Source: Clitopilus passeckerianus | Taxonomy: Eukaryota > Basidiomycota > Agaricomycetes > Agaricales > Entolomataceae | Direction: 5' to 3' | DNA length: 64,000 nt | NCBI GenBank assembly: GCA_944990035.1 | Contig: CALYLX010000064.1 | Location: 186,001 to 250,000, forward strand | Shown here: positions 9,739-19,471 of the stretch, piece after piece | Layout: the number at the start of each line of letters is the position of its first letter | Position numbering within the stretch: position 1 is the stretch's first letter | Notes under the pieces: model-generated | What the model was told of the DNA's origin: nothing | The model's input: only the letters and a program-made list of their open reading frames with translations | Database searches by the model: none | Position numbers and translations under genes: made by a program

Positions 9739-12700
9739 ATGCGTATCCCGATCTCTCTACAAGACCCTCTAGATGGAAATACAACAATCGCCGGCACAAA
9801 AGCTCTCATTGACTCTGGAGCGCAAGGGTCATTCATCGACTCCGTCTTTGCCAAGACACATCACCTCCCACTACTCCCACTCCGACAACCGATTACAGCA
9901 CGAAACGTTGATGGCACCCTGAACAAACAAGGAACTATTACCCACTTTACCTGGGTTATTGCCAAGATAGGGACAGCCATCATCAAGGAAAGATGTTTTG
10001 TCACTGGACTCGGGAAAGACCACCTGATTTTTGGATTACCCTGGCTAAAACGGGTAGATCCAATCATATCGTGGAGCGACGGCACACTCGAAATCGACGA
10101 ATCACGCATTACCCAACGACTGTCGCAAACATTGATGCGAGCAGTAGACATCAAGCGGATGAGAGCCATCCGAGAACAACTACTAGAGGAAAACACGCCA
10201 CCTACCCCAGCACCTGATTGTTCCGAAGAGAATCCCGGAAAATCAGAAGGACTTAGCGACTATTCGGAAATAGTCGAAGACGGAGAAGAGATCAATGAAG
10301 ACTTTCTCATCGCATACTGCCAGAACGAACCGGCAGTCGGAATATTCACCAAGGAGGAACCCCCACTTACGCAGGAACACACAAAGGATTACCTTGTGTA
10401 TGGGCCAATCAGGCCAACTACCACGATACGACAGACGGTGACAACACACCATCCAGCAACCAGACATCACACACAGCAGGTGTGGATACGTGCGAAAACA
10501 TCAATTTCGCAAGCTCTGGAGCATAAACGAGAAGATAAGGAGCCAAAGAAATCCCTTGACGAAATCATCCCTGACTATCTTCAAGACTACAGAAAAGTCT
10601 TTGAGAAAGCAGCATCTGAACGATTCCCACCAAGCCGACCCTGGGATCATGCCATAGATCTGAAGACAGATTTCGTGCCAAAAGACTGCAAGGTCTATCC
10701 GCTCAGCCCCTTAGAACAAGAAAAACTCGACGAGTTTCTCAAGGAAAATCTAGCCAAAGGATACATCCGGGAATCCAACTCCCCACAAGCATCTCCGTTT
10801 TTCTTCATTGCAAAGAAAGACTCGGAAGCCCTAAGACCATGTCAGGACTACCGACGACTCAACGAAGGAACAATACCTAACGCTTACCCCTTACCGCTGG
10901 CTAGCGAACTCATCGATAAACTCAAAGGAGCAACTGTCTTCACCAAACTCGACATTCGATGGGGATATCACAACATCCGCATCAAAGATGGTGACCAATG
11001 GAAAGCAGCGTTCAAGACCAACCGAGGGTTATTTGAACCAATGGTGATGTTCTTTGGACTAATGAACTCACCCGGTACCTTCCAAGCAATGATGAACCAC
11101 CTTTTCCGAGACATGATAGACGAAGGATGGGTCATCATCTACATGGACGACATCCTCATCTTCTCCAACGATCCAGAAAAACACCGAGAACGCACACGCA
11201 GAGTCTTACAAAGACTACAAGACAACGATCTCTACCTCAAAGCAGAGAAATGCCAATTTGACACCACAAGAGTGGAGTACCTTGGGTTCATCATTGAACC
11301 AAACAAGATCTCCATGGACCCTGTCAAACTTGCAGGGATGCGCGACTGGCCTACGCTAACTACAGTAAAGGAAGTCCGATCATTCCTAGGATTCAGAAAC
11401 TTTTACCGCAGGTTCATCGGAAAATATGCGGAAATTGCCAAACCGCTGAACGAACTCACCAAGAAAGACAAGAAGTGGGAATGGACCAATGAATGTCACA
11501 AAGCTTTCACTACCCTGAAAGACAAATTCCTGGAAGCGCCTGTGTTGCTGATGCCTGACCCCACGAAGCCATTTGTGGTGGAAAGCGACGCCTCAAAACA
11601 TGCAACAGGAGCAGTCCTACAACAACGTGACGCCAACGGATCATGGCACCCATGTGGTTTCATATCTAAATCGTTCTCGGAAACAGAACGGAACTATGAA
11701 ATCTACGACCGAGAACTTCTAGGCATTATCCGCGCATTAGAAACCTGGCGACACTACTTCCATGGATCCCAACATTCAGTCGTGATTCTATCCGATCACA
11801 AAAACCTCACATACTTCCGAGAAGCCCGGAAGTTGAACCGACGACAAGCAAGATGGAATCTGATGCTATCCCAGTTTAACATCAAACTTGTACACACCCC
11901 TGGTGCAAAGATGATACAATCCGACGCACTATCTCGACGACCAGACCACATCCCAGGTGAAGATACCGACAACGAAGACATCATTCTCCTCCCCAACAAG
12001 CTCTTCCTTCGCTCAATCGACATTGAACTAAAGGACGAAATTGTACACAAGATGGTCAATGACAAACTGATTGTTGACGCCATTCGCACCGCCAAAGAAG
12101 ACGGACCCCCACCAATCCGATCAAACCTGGAAGACTGGAAATTTGACGATGGCATCTTGTACTACAAAGACAAGTGCGTGGTACCAGATGATGAAGACCT
12201 CCGAAGGAAGATAGTCCAACGTTATCACGATCTACCCAGCGCAGGACACCCTGGACAATTTGGGACACTGGAGAAAGTCCGGAAGGACTACTGGTGGCCA
12301 GGGATGTCAGTGTTCATCAAGAACTTTGTGCAGGGCTGTGCAATGTGCCAACAAATGAAGATCAATCGCCACCCCACTGCTCCACCATTAATGCCCATCA
12401 AATCCAAAACCACTAGGCCATTTTCGCTAGTGACGTACGATTTTCACACGGATCTCCCAGAGAGTAATGGTTTCGATAGCATTATGGCCGTGGTCGACCA
12501 TGGAGCTACAAAGGGGGCAATTTTCATCCCTTGCACAAAGAAAATCGACGCCACAGGAACTGCAAATGCCTACATTGACAACGTCTACCGTCGCTTTGGA
12601 CTCCCCGACAAAGGAATTTCAGACAGAGGACCTCAATTCGCCTCTAAAGTTTTCCAAGAAATGGGACGACTCCTTGGAATCAAGCTCAACATGAGTACTG

Positions 12701-13473
12701 CCTACCACCCACAAACCGATGGTGCGACAGAAAGGATCAATCAGGAGATTGATGCCTATCTCCGCATCTTCTGTGCACAGAACCCCGAATCCTGGTCCAA
12801 ATGGATTACCACTCTAGAATTCTCCTACAACAGCCGAACACACTCTGTCACCAAACGAACCCCATTCTACCTAATGATGGGATACGAACCACCTGCACTC
12901 CCATCAGTTGCTCCCACTAGCAAAATTCCCGCAGTTGACAAACGGATCAAGGAACTTCTGCTAGCACGCGATGAAGCAAATGCTGCACATGCACTTGCTG
13001 CGCAACGCATGGCAGAGAAGATCACACGACATTTCACCCCATTCAAAGTCGGAGAAAAGGTGTGGTTAGAAGCCACAAATCTCAATCAAGGAAACATCTC
13101 CAAGAAACTAGCACCCAAACGAGAAGGACCCTTCAAGATACTTGAGGTAAAAGGACACCTGACCTATAAACTCGACCTGCCAAGACGATGGAAGATCCAC
13201 CCGGTGATTCACGCATCACTTCTCACCCGTTACATCTCCACCAAAGCGCATGGACCCAGCTTCTCTAAACCGCCACCTGACGAAATCGACGGAATAGAAG
13301 AATACGAAATAGAAGCAATTGTGGCCCATCAGAAACAAGGCAAAGGGCGACACAGATACCTCGTAAAATGGAAGGGATGGCCATCAGCGGACAACGAATG
13401 GATGCCCGAGTCGGAACTGCGGAACGCCAAGGAAATACTCACCGAGTATAAAAAGAGGAAGAGACTCACCTGA
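9739..13473 (+). CDS. pol: Retrotransposon Pol polyprotein: PR-RT-RH-IN-chromodomain
   Basis: An uninterrupted 1244-residue frame. The aspartic protease motif ALIDSGAQGSFID lies near residues 22-34. Reverse transcriptase has YMDDILIFS at 468-476, and RNase H has ESDASKHATGA near 615. Integrase has a zinc-binding segment (H...H...CAMC, about 829-874) and a DDE core (D near 900 in TYDFHTDL, D in SDRGPQF near 961, E in the TERINQEIDAY stretch). The C-terminal chromodomain (YLVKWKGWPSADNEWMPESE, about 1188-1240) would steer integration to modified chromatin. The frame is open upstream only to about 9695, so it overlaps gag by about 20 bases in the -1 frame. Expression may need a -1 shift or reinitiation at 9739. 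Confidence 0.96.
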   Translation: MRIPISLQDPLDGNTTIAGTKALIDSGAQGSFIDSVFAKTHHLPLLPLRQPITARNVDGTLNKQGTITHFTWVIAKIGTAIIKERCFVTGLGKDHLIFGLPWLKRVDPIISWSDGTLEIDESRITQRLSQTLMRAVDIKRMRAIREQLLEENTPPTPAPDCSEENPGKSEGLSDYSEIVEDGEEINEDFLIAYCQNEPAVGIFTKEEPPLTQEHTKDYLVYGPIRPTTTIRQTVTTHHPATRHHTQQVWIRAKTSISQALEHKREDKEPKKSLDEIIPDYLQDYRKVFEKAASERFPPSRPWDHAIDLKTDFVPKDCKVYPLSPLEQEKLDEFLKENLAKGYIRESNSPQASPFFFIAKKDSEALRPCQDYRRLNEGTIPNAYPLPLASELIDKLKGATVFTKLDIRWGYHNIRIKDGDQWKAAFKTNRGLFEPMVMFFGLMNSPGTFQAMMNHLFRDMIDEGWVIIYMDDILIFSNDPEKHRERTRRVLQRLQDNDLYLKAEKCQFDTTRVEYLGFIIEPNKISMDPVKLAGMRDWPTLTTVKEVRSFLGFRNFYRRFIGKYAEIAKPLNELTKKDKKWEWTNECHKAFTTLKDKFLEAPVLLMPDPTKPFVVESDASKHATGAVLQQRDANGSWHPCGFISKSFSETERNYEIYDRELLGIIRALETWRHYFHGSQHSVVILSDHKNLTYFREARKLNRRQARWNLMLSQFNIKLVHTPGAKMIQSDALSRRPDHIPGEDTDNEDIILLPNKLFLRSIDIELKDEIVHKMVNDKLIVDAIRTAKEDGPPPIRSNLEDWKFDDGILYYKDKCVVPDDEDLRRKIVQRYHDLPSAGHPGQFGTLEKVRKDYWWPGMSVFIKNFVQGCAMCQQMKINRHPTAPPLMPIKSKTTRPFSLVTYDFHTDLPESNGFDSIMAVVDHGATKGAIFIPCTKKIDATGTANAYIDNVYRRFGLPDKGISDRGPQFASKVFQEMGRLLGIKLNMSTAYHPQTDGATERINQEIDAYLRIFCAQNPESWSKWITTLEFSYNSRTHSVTKRTPFYLMMGYEPPALPSVAPTSKIPAVDKRIKELLLARDEANAAHALAAQRMAEKITRHFTPFKVGEKVWLEATNLNQGNISKKLAPKREGPFKILEVKGHLTYKLDLPRRWKIHPVIHASLLTRYISTKAHGPSFSKPPPDEIDGIEEYEIEAIVAHQKQGKGRHRYLVKWKGWPSADNEWMPESELRNAKEILTEYKKRKRLT

Positions 13474-13511
13474 CACCACATAGCAAACCCACTCACATCC
13501 ACTATATAACA

Positions 13512-14381
13512 ATGTCTCAAAATGCCTCTTCCTACGACCGCACCATCATCCGCAACACCTTCAAATCCGATACCGCTATTACGGCGCTCCGTACGCATAC
13601 TGCCTGGAGCAGCAATGACAACCCTCTCACCGCTGTGGGAGAACAAGGAACCCTCTACCAAAACCGACGAACCGAAACTCGCAACGAAGTGGCTCGTCTG
13701 CGCCACCAATTTGCGAAAACCACTGACGATCTTGATCAACTTTTGGACAAAGCTGATCGAGAAACGGAGGAGACCCTCACAGACCTCTTCTTTGCTATTG
13801 GAGGAACAGCTTTCCTCAACGAATTCTTCCCCGAACGACAAAACTAGTTCAACAACCCGGAGGAGACAGACTTCGAAACCCTTGCCTCCAATCCCTGGGG
13901 GCCTGAGGAAAGTCAAGAAGAGGAAGTCACGATCCTCACTACACGTCAAGTTTGCGGAACCCTACGAGCATTTCCTCCCGTCACCAATTTACACACCGCC
14001 GCAAAAATAAAACATAACCCCTTCGTCAAAGAAGAACAGAACGACAACAAGGAAAACATCAACCCCAATGGCAAACCCTCCGACACCATACCTCTCCGCA
14101 TTCGAAAGCCCACCAGAGTCCGACTCACCAACGCTGGTGAACCTTCCCCTTCGACAATATCGTCCCAGAAGGCGCCGCGCACCGGATACCTTGCCAACAG
14201 ACCACCACCACCCAGATGGTTCAGATGCTACATTTGTGGAGGCAGACACCGACAGTGTCATTGCTTTCATTTTGTGTGTCGTCTGTGCCATCATTGTGGC
14301 CCAGGCCATTACCCGGTTAGCTGCCCACAACGCTACCACAAGGGCATAGACCGTCATTTCTGGGGTAAAGGAAGGAATTGA
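13512..14381 (+). CDS. Third retrotransposon ORF with Cys/His-rich C-terminus, one amber codon
   Basis: ATG 13512 follows the pol stop by 38 bases. The frame gives 111 residues, ends at TAG 13845-13847, and then stays open in the same frame for 177 more codons to TGA 14379-14381, just before the 3' LTR. The first part is charged and possibly helical (RTETRNEVARLRHQFAKTTD). The last part is Cys/His-rich: RCYICGGRHRQCHCFHFVC followed by RLCHHCGPGHYPVSCPQR, resembling tandem zinc knuckles. Standard chromoviruses lack such an ORF. It may be an accessory nucleic-acid-binding protein. The TAG may be a disabling mutation in this copy or a readthrough site. Confidence 0.75.
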
Positions 14382-14414
14382 AGTCAGGAGACTTCAACGA
14401 TAGCGAGAGAGTAA

Positions 14415-14899
14415 TGTTATGATTTTGCTTACATGTTTCTCCTTACATACCCCGGCCCGCTTACCTATGCACGATTACTCACATATGCTGCGCATCACTG
14501 CGCATTTTTCATCTTTTTCCATGCTTACTCCGCATCTCTCACAATCGTGAAAGACTTATACCTTATCTGACTCTTTCTGACTCACATCGAGTCATACTGA
14601 CTCATGTACTTACTCATCATGTTGCGCATGACTCATTACTTACTCAGCATGCTGTGCATGCGCTATATTTAGAACTACTAGATAGGTATATAAACCTGTA
14701 CCATTTGGTCAAGGCTCCTCAGCTTGACCTAGGCAATCTACCTAACTGCTTAGTTCTCTACTTCGCTTTTAAGTCTCTTGCTTCGTCAATCTCACCAGGT
14801 CGTCAGTACAGCCGCAGCTGCTGACAAATCTCTGTCTTTGTTTATCAAAGACATCGAGCGTAAACAGTATTACCTAAGTTGTTAGGCTCTGCCTTAACA
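14415..14899 (+). repeat. 3' LTR
   Basis: Same 485-bp sequence as 7640-8124 apart from 4 substitutions, all transitions. It is preceded by purine-rich stretches (GGGGTAAAGGAAGGAA near 14362 and GCGAGAGAG just before the LTR) that could serve as the polypurine tract. Confidence 0.97.
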
Positions 14900-15649
14900 C
14901 TGAGAGATATCACCCATTTGACATAATGGAGATCCACTTTACTCTAGTCGCTTTTCCGACCAAGAAACAAGGTTATACGTTAGAACTTATAGTGAAGGAC
15001 ATTATCCGTCTGGAAGCAGCACCAACGTTGGTAAAGTAGCGAACCTATACACCTATAGGAATGAGGGGAGCTGAACAAGCCAACAGATCCAGTTAGGCCG
15101 TCAGGCTCGACTCGAAGATAGGGGGCAGAAGAAGAAGCAGAAGACGGCTGACGACGATGAAATGGAGGGAGAAAGTTCAGCAGCGGGAGGTTACCCAGTA
15201 GCAGGGTTTCAAGGGATGAGGGTCTTTGAAGAAGAGGGGAACTGATGCATATCGACCGCAAATGTGTGAACAATAACTTTCCACGTGTACGACTAGAATC
15301 CAAATGACAGAATTGAGCGAATCACCACAAAGAATACCAAACTAGATCATGTGATCAGGTTGCCAGTCAAGTGAAAATGTGACCAGAACGGCATCATGTA
15401 TGCTGCCCCTGCTTCAGGAACTTTGTTGGGGCCTAAGGACCTTGCTCCGTTCGACGTATGAAACAATAAGAGAGTGCACGTGTATAGCTGAATTGGCTGT
15501 CACAATTATAATTCCAATGCCATCGTAACAAAAACACGGAGCGGACCAGGCCGACAAAAAATGCTTTAGATGAAACAGTGTAGTCAAAAATGGCTTAAGC
15601 AGAGTATAAAAACGGTGCCAACGCGTTCTTGGGAACACCGTTTCAGAAT
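14900..15649. other. Intergenic region right of the retrotransposon
   Basis: About 750 bp. A minus-strand open frame (14980-15303) is Ser/Pro-rich and unrecognised. It could be the displaced 5' end of the gene cut by the element, but nothing in it proves that. A TATA-like GTATAAAAA lies at about 15603, roughly 45 bases before the next gene's ATG. Confidence 0.5.
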
Positions 15650-17069
15650 ATGGACTGCATCTATGCAAATGCCTTCATTTCTTATCTGTCTCGTCAGCCC
15701 CTCGACCTAGAGGACGCACCGGGTCTCCTGCCGTGGCTACAACAGCAGCACGAAGTGGAACACCTACTGAAACTGAGCCCCCTATATTTCCCGTTATACT
15801 ATGGCTTCATTGATGTACTAGACCTGCCTCCGAGCCTCAAGAAGGGTCGACCCGGTCGCATGCATCCCTCCAGCCGCATCCTCATGCCACTCAGCGAAGC
15901 AGATCGTCCTCATCCTGATTCGCCGCAAATTGTGTCGGGCCTCGAGGAATTCTTGAGAAATTTTAGCGCTTTCTCAAAGGGTATCCTCAACAATCTACCA
16001 AACTTTGATCACATTCTCATTGCCGGAGGTTCGGTCCAAGCCTGCGTTGTACCTGTGCCTCAACAAGTGCTGGACTCAGAGGAAACACGTAACCTGAAGG
16101 AATACTACGACTGAGGGCCCAACCAAGATTCAGACATCGACGTATATATGTGGGGGTTGACCGAAGAGGAGGTGAATATCTATCTATTAGTTAAAAAAAG
16201 AACGTTATACTGACGGCCCAGTAGATGGCGTTAAAGATACGAGAGATACATCAGGCGCTGATAAGAGTAGCCGGTTGGAAAGTAGATTCAAATCGAACCG
16301 AGAGAACAATTACGTTCTGGGGTAAGTTGAGACCAACAAAAATAAGACCAGCGGCCAGCATTCTGACCAAATATTCCCAGTGCAACCCAGATACCGACGC
16401 GTGCAGATCATACTCAGGAGTTACCACTCGCCGGCAGAGATACTGGCTGGATTTGACATAGACTCTTGTTGCCTTGCATTCAACGGTGAGCCAACCTGGC
16501 ACAGAATTACCATCTCCACAGCTAACCGTGCAAATACCTAGGAGCAACTGTATACGGAACCAGGCGATCGATCGCGTCTCTTCTAAGACGAACAAACGTA
16601 GCAAACCTCACTCGATTCACGCCAACGTATGAGCTCCGACTTGTGAAATACAGGCTCAGAGGGTTTGAGATTGAGCAGCCATACGCCCATATAGAAGGGG
16701 CGTGTAAGAAGGAAGTTAGGGTGAGCACGGGACTGCCGATGACTGACCCCAACGCATATACTCAGTCCGAAATTGATACAGAACGATATTTTTCGAAGCG
16801 GAGAGGAGGTGCTATTCTTAAGCGGAATACCTGAATTGGAAGAAGAATTTGGGGAGACAGCAGACGACCAAGAAAAGGTAGATATACTGAGAAACGCATT
16901 CAGGGCAGAGTACAGGAACCGGATGGAAAGGACGGAAATAGGAAAGACGAACGCGGTAAACAAGGAGGATTACGACGAGGAGGTGGGATTTAACTTAAAG
17001 TTGAACGTTCGACGACAAGCTAAACAATATCGACAGGTATACGAGACGGACGAAGGAAGTGGGAATTAA
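15650..17069 (+). CDS. Predicted nucleotidyltransferase-fold protein
   Basis: ATG 15650 follows a TATA-like box. Exons join to give HILIAGGSVQAC, then SDIDVYMWGLTEEE, then EIHQALIRVAGW, then VQIILRSYHSPAEILAGFDI, then YELRLVKYRLRGFEIEQPYA. The GGS...DxD pair is the signature of the polymerase-beta-type nucleotidyltransferase fold, and the later blocks recur in large uncharacterised eukaryotic proteins with that fold. The substrate is unknown. Two places are doubtful. A TGA at about 16112 must lie in a very short intron (about 39 nt, 16089-16127) or else breaks the gene. Near 16702-16765 the last acidic exon (EELEE, DDQEKVD) is in another frame and needs an intron with a weak donor. It may therefore be decaying. 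Confidence 0.6.
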
Positions 17070-17593
17070 GTTTATAGGCGACATAGCGCCTCCATGATCG
17101 TACAGAATAATTGTACATGGGAATAACATTGTACCACATATGGCAACCTCTGAATTGTACTCTGTATTTATATAACCGGAACACCAGATATTCAAACTCT
17201 ATATTCAAGGTCTATATATATAACCTAAGGGGTTGCATTAGTGAAGGCCAGTGCCAAAATACCATAGCAACTTCAATTTTGACGACGGTAAAACATAGTT
17301 CAGAGGGATAAATAAAGATTAAAGACGTCGTAAAGCAGATACACGTGAATATATACTCACAATCAGTCAGACCAGTAGAGGGTGTAGAACACGAACGAAG
17401 AGCAAGACCATACACGAGCTTACGCGGTCCAGAGACGTCCCAACCTTATCTCTGGTATTGGGGAGCAGGCAGACAGCCGGCATGGAACGATCAGAGAAAG
17501 GATATAATGGGAACCTCCGGATCACATACGGCATCATTATAACTTGAAAAGGAAGAATAAGCGTTTAAAAAGCAATATATCGGATGTGAGAAG
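17070..17593. other. Intergenic region, nothing recognised
   Basis: AT-rich stretch of about 520 bp after the nucleotidyltransferase-like gene. Short open frames (17345-17542 plus) have no known motif. Confidence 0.5.
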
Positions 17594-17677
17594 CATGTGA
17601 ATATCGAAATGCGCCGAAAAAAACAGCCAACATTTTCAACAGACAAACCTCGTCCTATCTGAAGATAGAACTCGGAA
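17594..17677. repeat. 84-bp dispersed duplicate, copy 2
   Basis: Copy of 6044-6127 in the same orientation with two mismatches. Here it is isolated from the rest of its source gene and ends about 110 bp before the second F-box-like gene. Confidence 0.85.
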
Positions 17678-17788
17678 CGACGAGGATTGAGACACGCCCG
17701 CCTTGATGGTCTTCATGAAAAGGATCAAACCGCATTCACACGGCGCGTCTTGAGCTTAACCACCATAATCACGCATCCCAGACTGAAC

Positions 17789-19172
17789 ATGAACCCGCCG
17801 AGTTGGATCAGGATCAAGAAGATACCTTCACTTCCCTACGAGCAACATGATATGGTCATCGAAAACTTACCAGACGACCCTCCCTCCTTCCTCCGTTCTG
17901 GCCTGGTGTCAAGGCGATGGCTACATAGGACGAGAACACTCTATTACTCTGAGCACCATCAGCCGGTGGCTCTGGATTTCTACTAGCATGGAATACATCG
18001 CCTAGTGACGAATTCTTCTTCAAATGCCTGGATGCTCCTCTATCCACGCTAAGGAACCACGTCCGGGGAATTATCGTCAAAGGTCCCAAAGAATATTGGA
18101 AGCACCCTCAGGGCCTACTTCTCCAGAAAGCCGCCGAAACCAACTACCCGAAGATCACAAATGCTATTATATATCTTTTGGGCAAGCTACCCGCTTTATG
18201 CAGCCTCGCCTTGCGAGGACTTGATTGGAGCTTTCTGGGTTCTGAAGTCCTCCAGGTGATCGTCTTACACAAACACATCTCTTTCATTAACCTCGATTCG
18301 TGCCTCTGGCCTACTGGTCTATCGTTCTTCTCTGTCATCAAACGATTCAAGAACCGGAAGCTGTACCTTGGCCGCGATATTCGGTTGAAGGTTGCAACTG
18401 ACGATTTTCAGCAAGTTTCTCTCAACAACTGGGGTCGGCCGGGGTTCAAGCATTTGTGTCTTGATTTAGCTGAGGAATTTGGAGTGCACAGGCAGCTTCT
18501 ATCAGAAATGGGCAGAATACCGAAGTTTGCGAAAGTGCGCATGTTGGTCGTCCGTGGCATACCTAATTCTGACGACTTGCTGCTGGTTGCTAGAGCAATA
18601 GCTTCTCTTGGGTCGGGACTAAAAAGCGTTAGCCTGGACCTATCAAGACTTCCGTCTAATACCGGATCAGTATCAGGTGCATACGGCCTCTCCATTCGAT
18701 TCGTACCTCCACTAAAGTATTGCTAGATTTTTCTCTGTCCCTTTCTTGCAACAAAAACCTGCAAATCCTGAAACTTGGCTACTGCACACACCGTGTATCA
18801 AAGAAAACATCCTGCAAGTGGCTGGTTTCTGCCCTGCGAAGTGTCACTTCCGAGACATTCAAGGAACTGCACATTGAATTTCCCCCTTGTGAGGTGGCTT
18901 CTGGCCCTCATCGATACAGGTGGGAACTATTCGACTGGGCTTCCATTAAAGACGCCTTGACAGATAAAGCTTTTCCGTGCCTACTTTCGACACGTCTAGT
19001 GATTAATTTGGCCGTTCGGAAGCCCAGAGAAGATACGTATGGACTCATGTCTACCCTCCTACCCAGACTCTGTCGGTACGGAAGGTTGCGGACAAATGGT
19101 ATACTGTTTGAACAGATAACCTCCAAAGGCGGGATTAAATTTATGACGGGGCCTAGGCATGAGTTTCACTGA
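17789..19172 (+). pseudogene. F-box-like protein, copy 2 (one-base deletion after the F-box)
   Basis: Paralogue of 3997-5348. The F-box segment is intact here (LPYEQHDMVIENLPDDPPSF, then LVSRRWLHRTR). A one-base loss in a T run at about 17979 shifts the frame to an early TAG. Downstream, the frame continues as GPKEYWKHPQGLLLQKAAE and IINAIIYLLGK-type sequence parallel to copy 1. A 50-nt intron (18677-18726) sits at the same place and phase as in copy 1. The C-terminus (NKNLQILKLGYCTHR) matches copy 1 to 19172. A product limited to the F-box would be about 65 residues. The two copies therefore carry different inactivating lesions. Confidence 0.7.
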
Positions 19173-19471
19173 GGGGTTTAACATATATTCCACCTATCGG
19201 TAGAACAAGTTTACTATTCCTTCATCACCAAGCAAGGTCATTATCTTTCCCTTCAAGTTGAATACATTTTACAGTCTACCTGGTATACGTACAAATAAAT
19301 AGGAATACAATAGCGCTACATAATGGACGGGGAACCCAGCCATCCATAAAATATACAGTCTAAGTGTAAAGAAAGCGGACATAAGGTTTCAATACAAGTC
19401 TATCTCGTGCCTTCGAGAAGGCGTATCGTAAGCGGGAGTAAGGAAGCTCATATGCAAAACGTTCGAAGAAA

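Larger units (their letters stand above)
7640..14899 (+). mobile_element. Ty3/gypsy chromovirus LTR retrotransposon
   Basis: A complete 7260-bp element has two 485-bp direct LTRs, each bounded by TGTTA...TAACA. The order is gag, then pol as protease, reverse transcriptase, RNase H, integrase and chromodomain, then a third ORF. Integrase after RNase H plus a C-terminal chromodomain places it in the chromoviruses of Ty3/gypsy. The LTRs differ at only 4 positions, so insertion is recent on an evolutionary scale. Flanking pentamers are gcagg (left) and ctgag (right), so the expected 5-bp target duplication is absent. Gag and pol are open; ORF3 has one amber codon. Confidence 0.97.

Noticed and set aside
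13845..13847. TAG in ORF3 as pyrrolysine or a variant genetic code
   Set aside because: Fungal nuclear genes use TAG as stop, and neighbouring genes use it so; readthrough or mutation is enough.
13522..14349. Other-frame ORFs in the 3' part of the retrotransposon (13522-14010, 14068-14349)
   Set aside because: The 13512 frame explains the region better, with one stop in 289 codons and zinc-knuckle-like motifs; the other frames are shadows.
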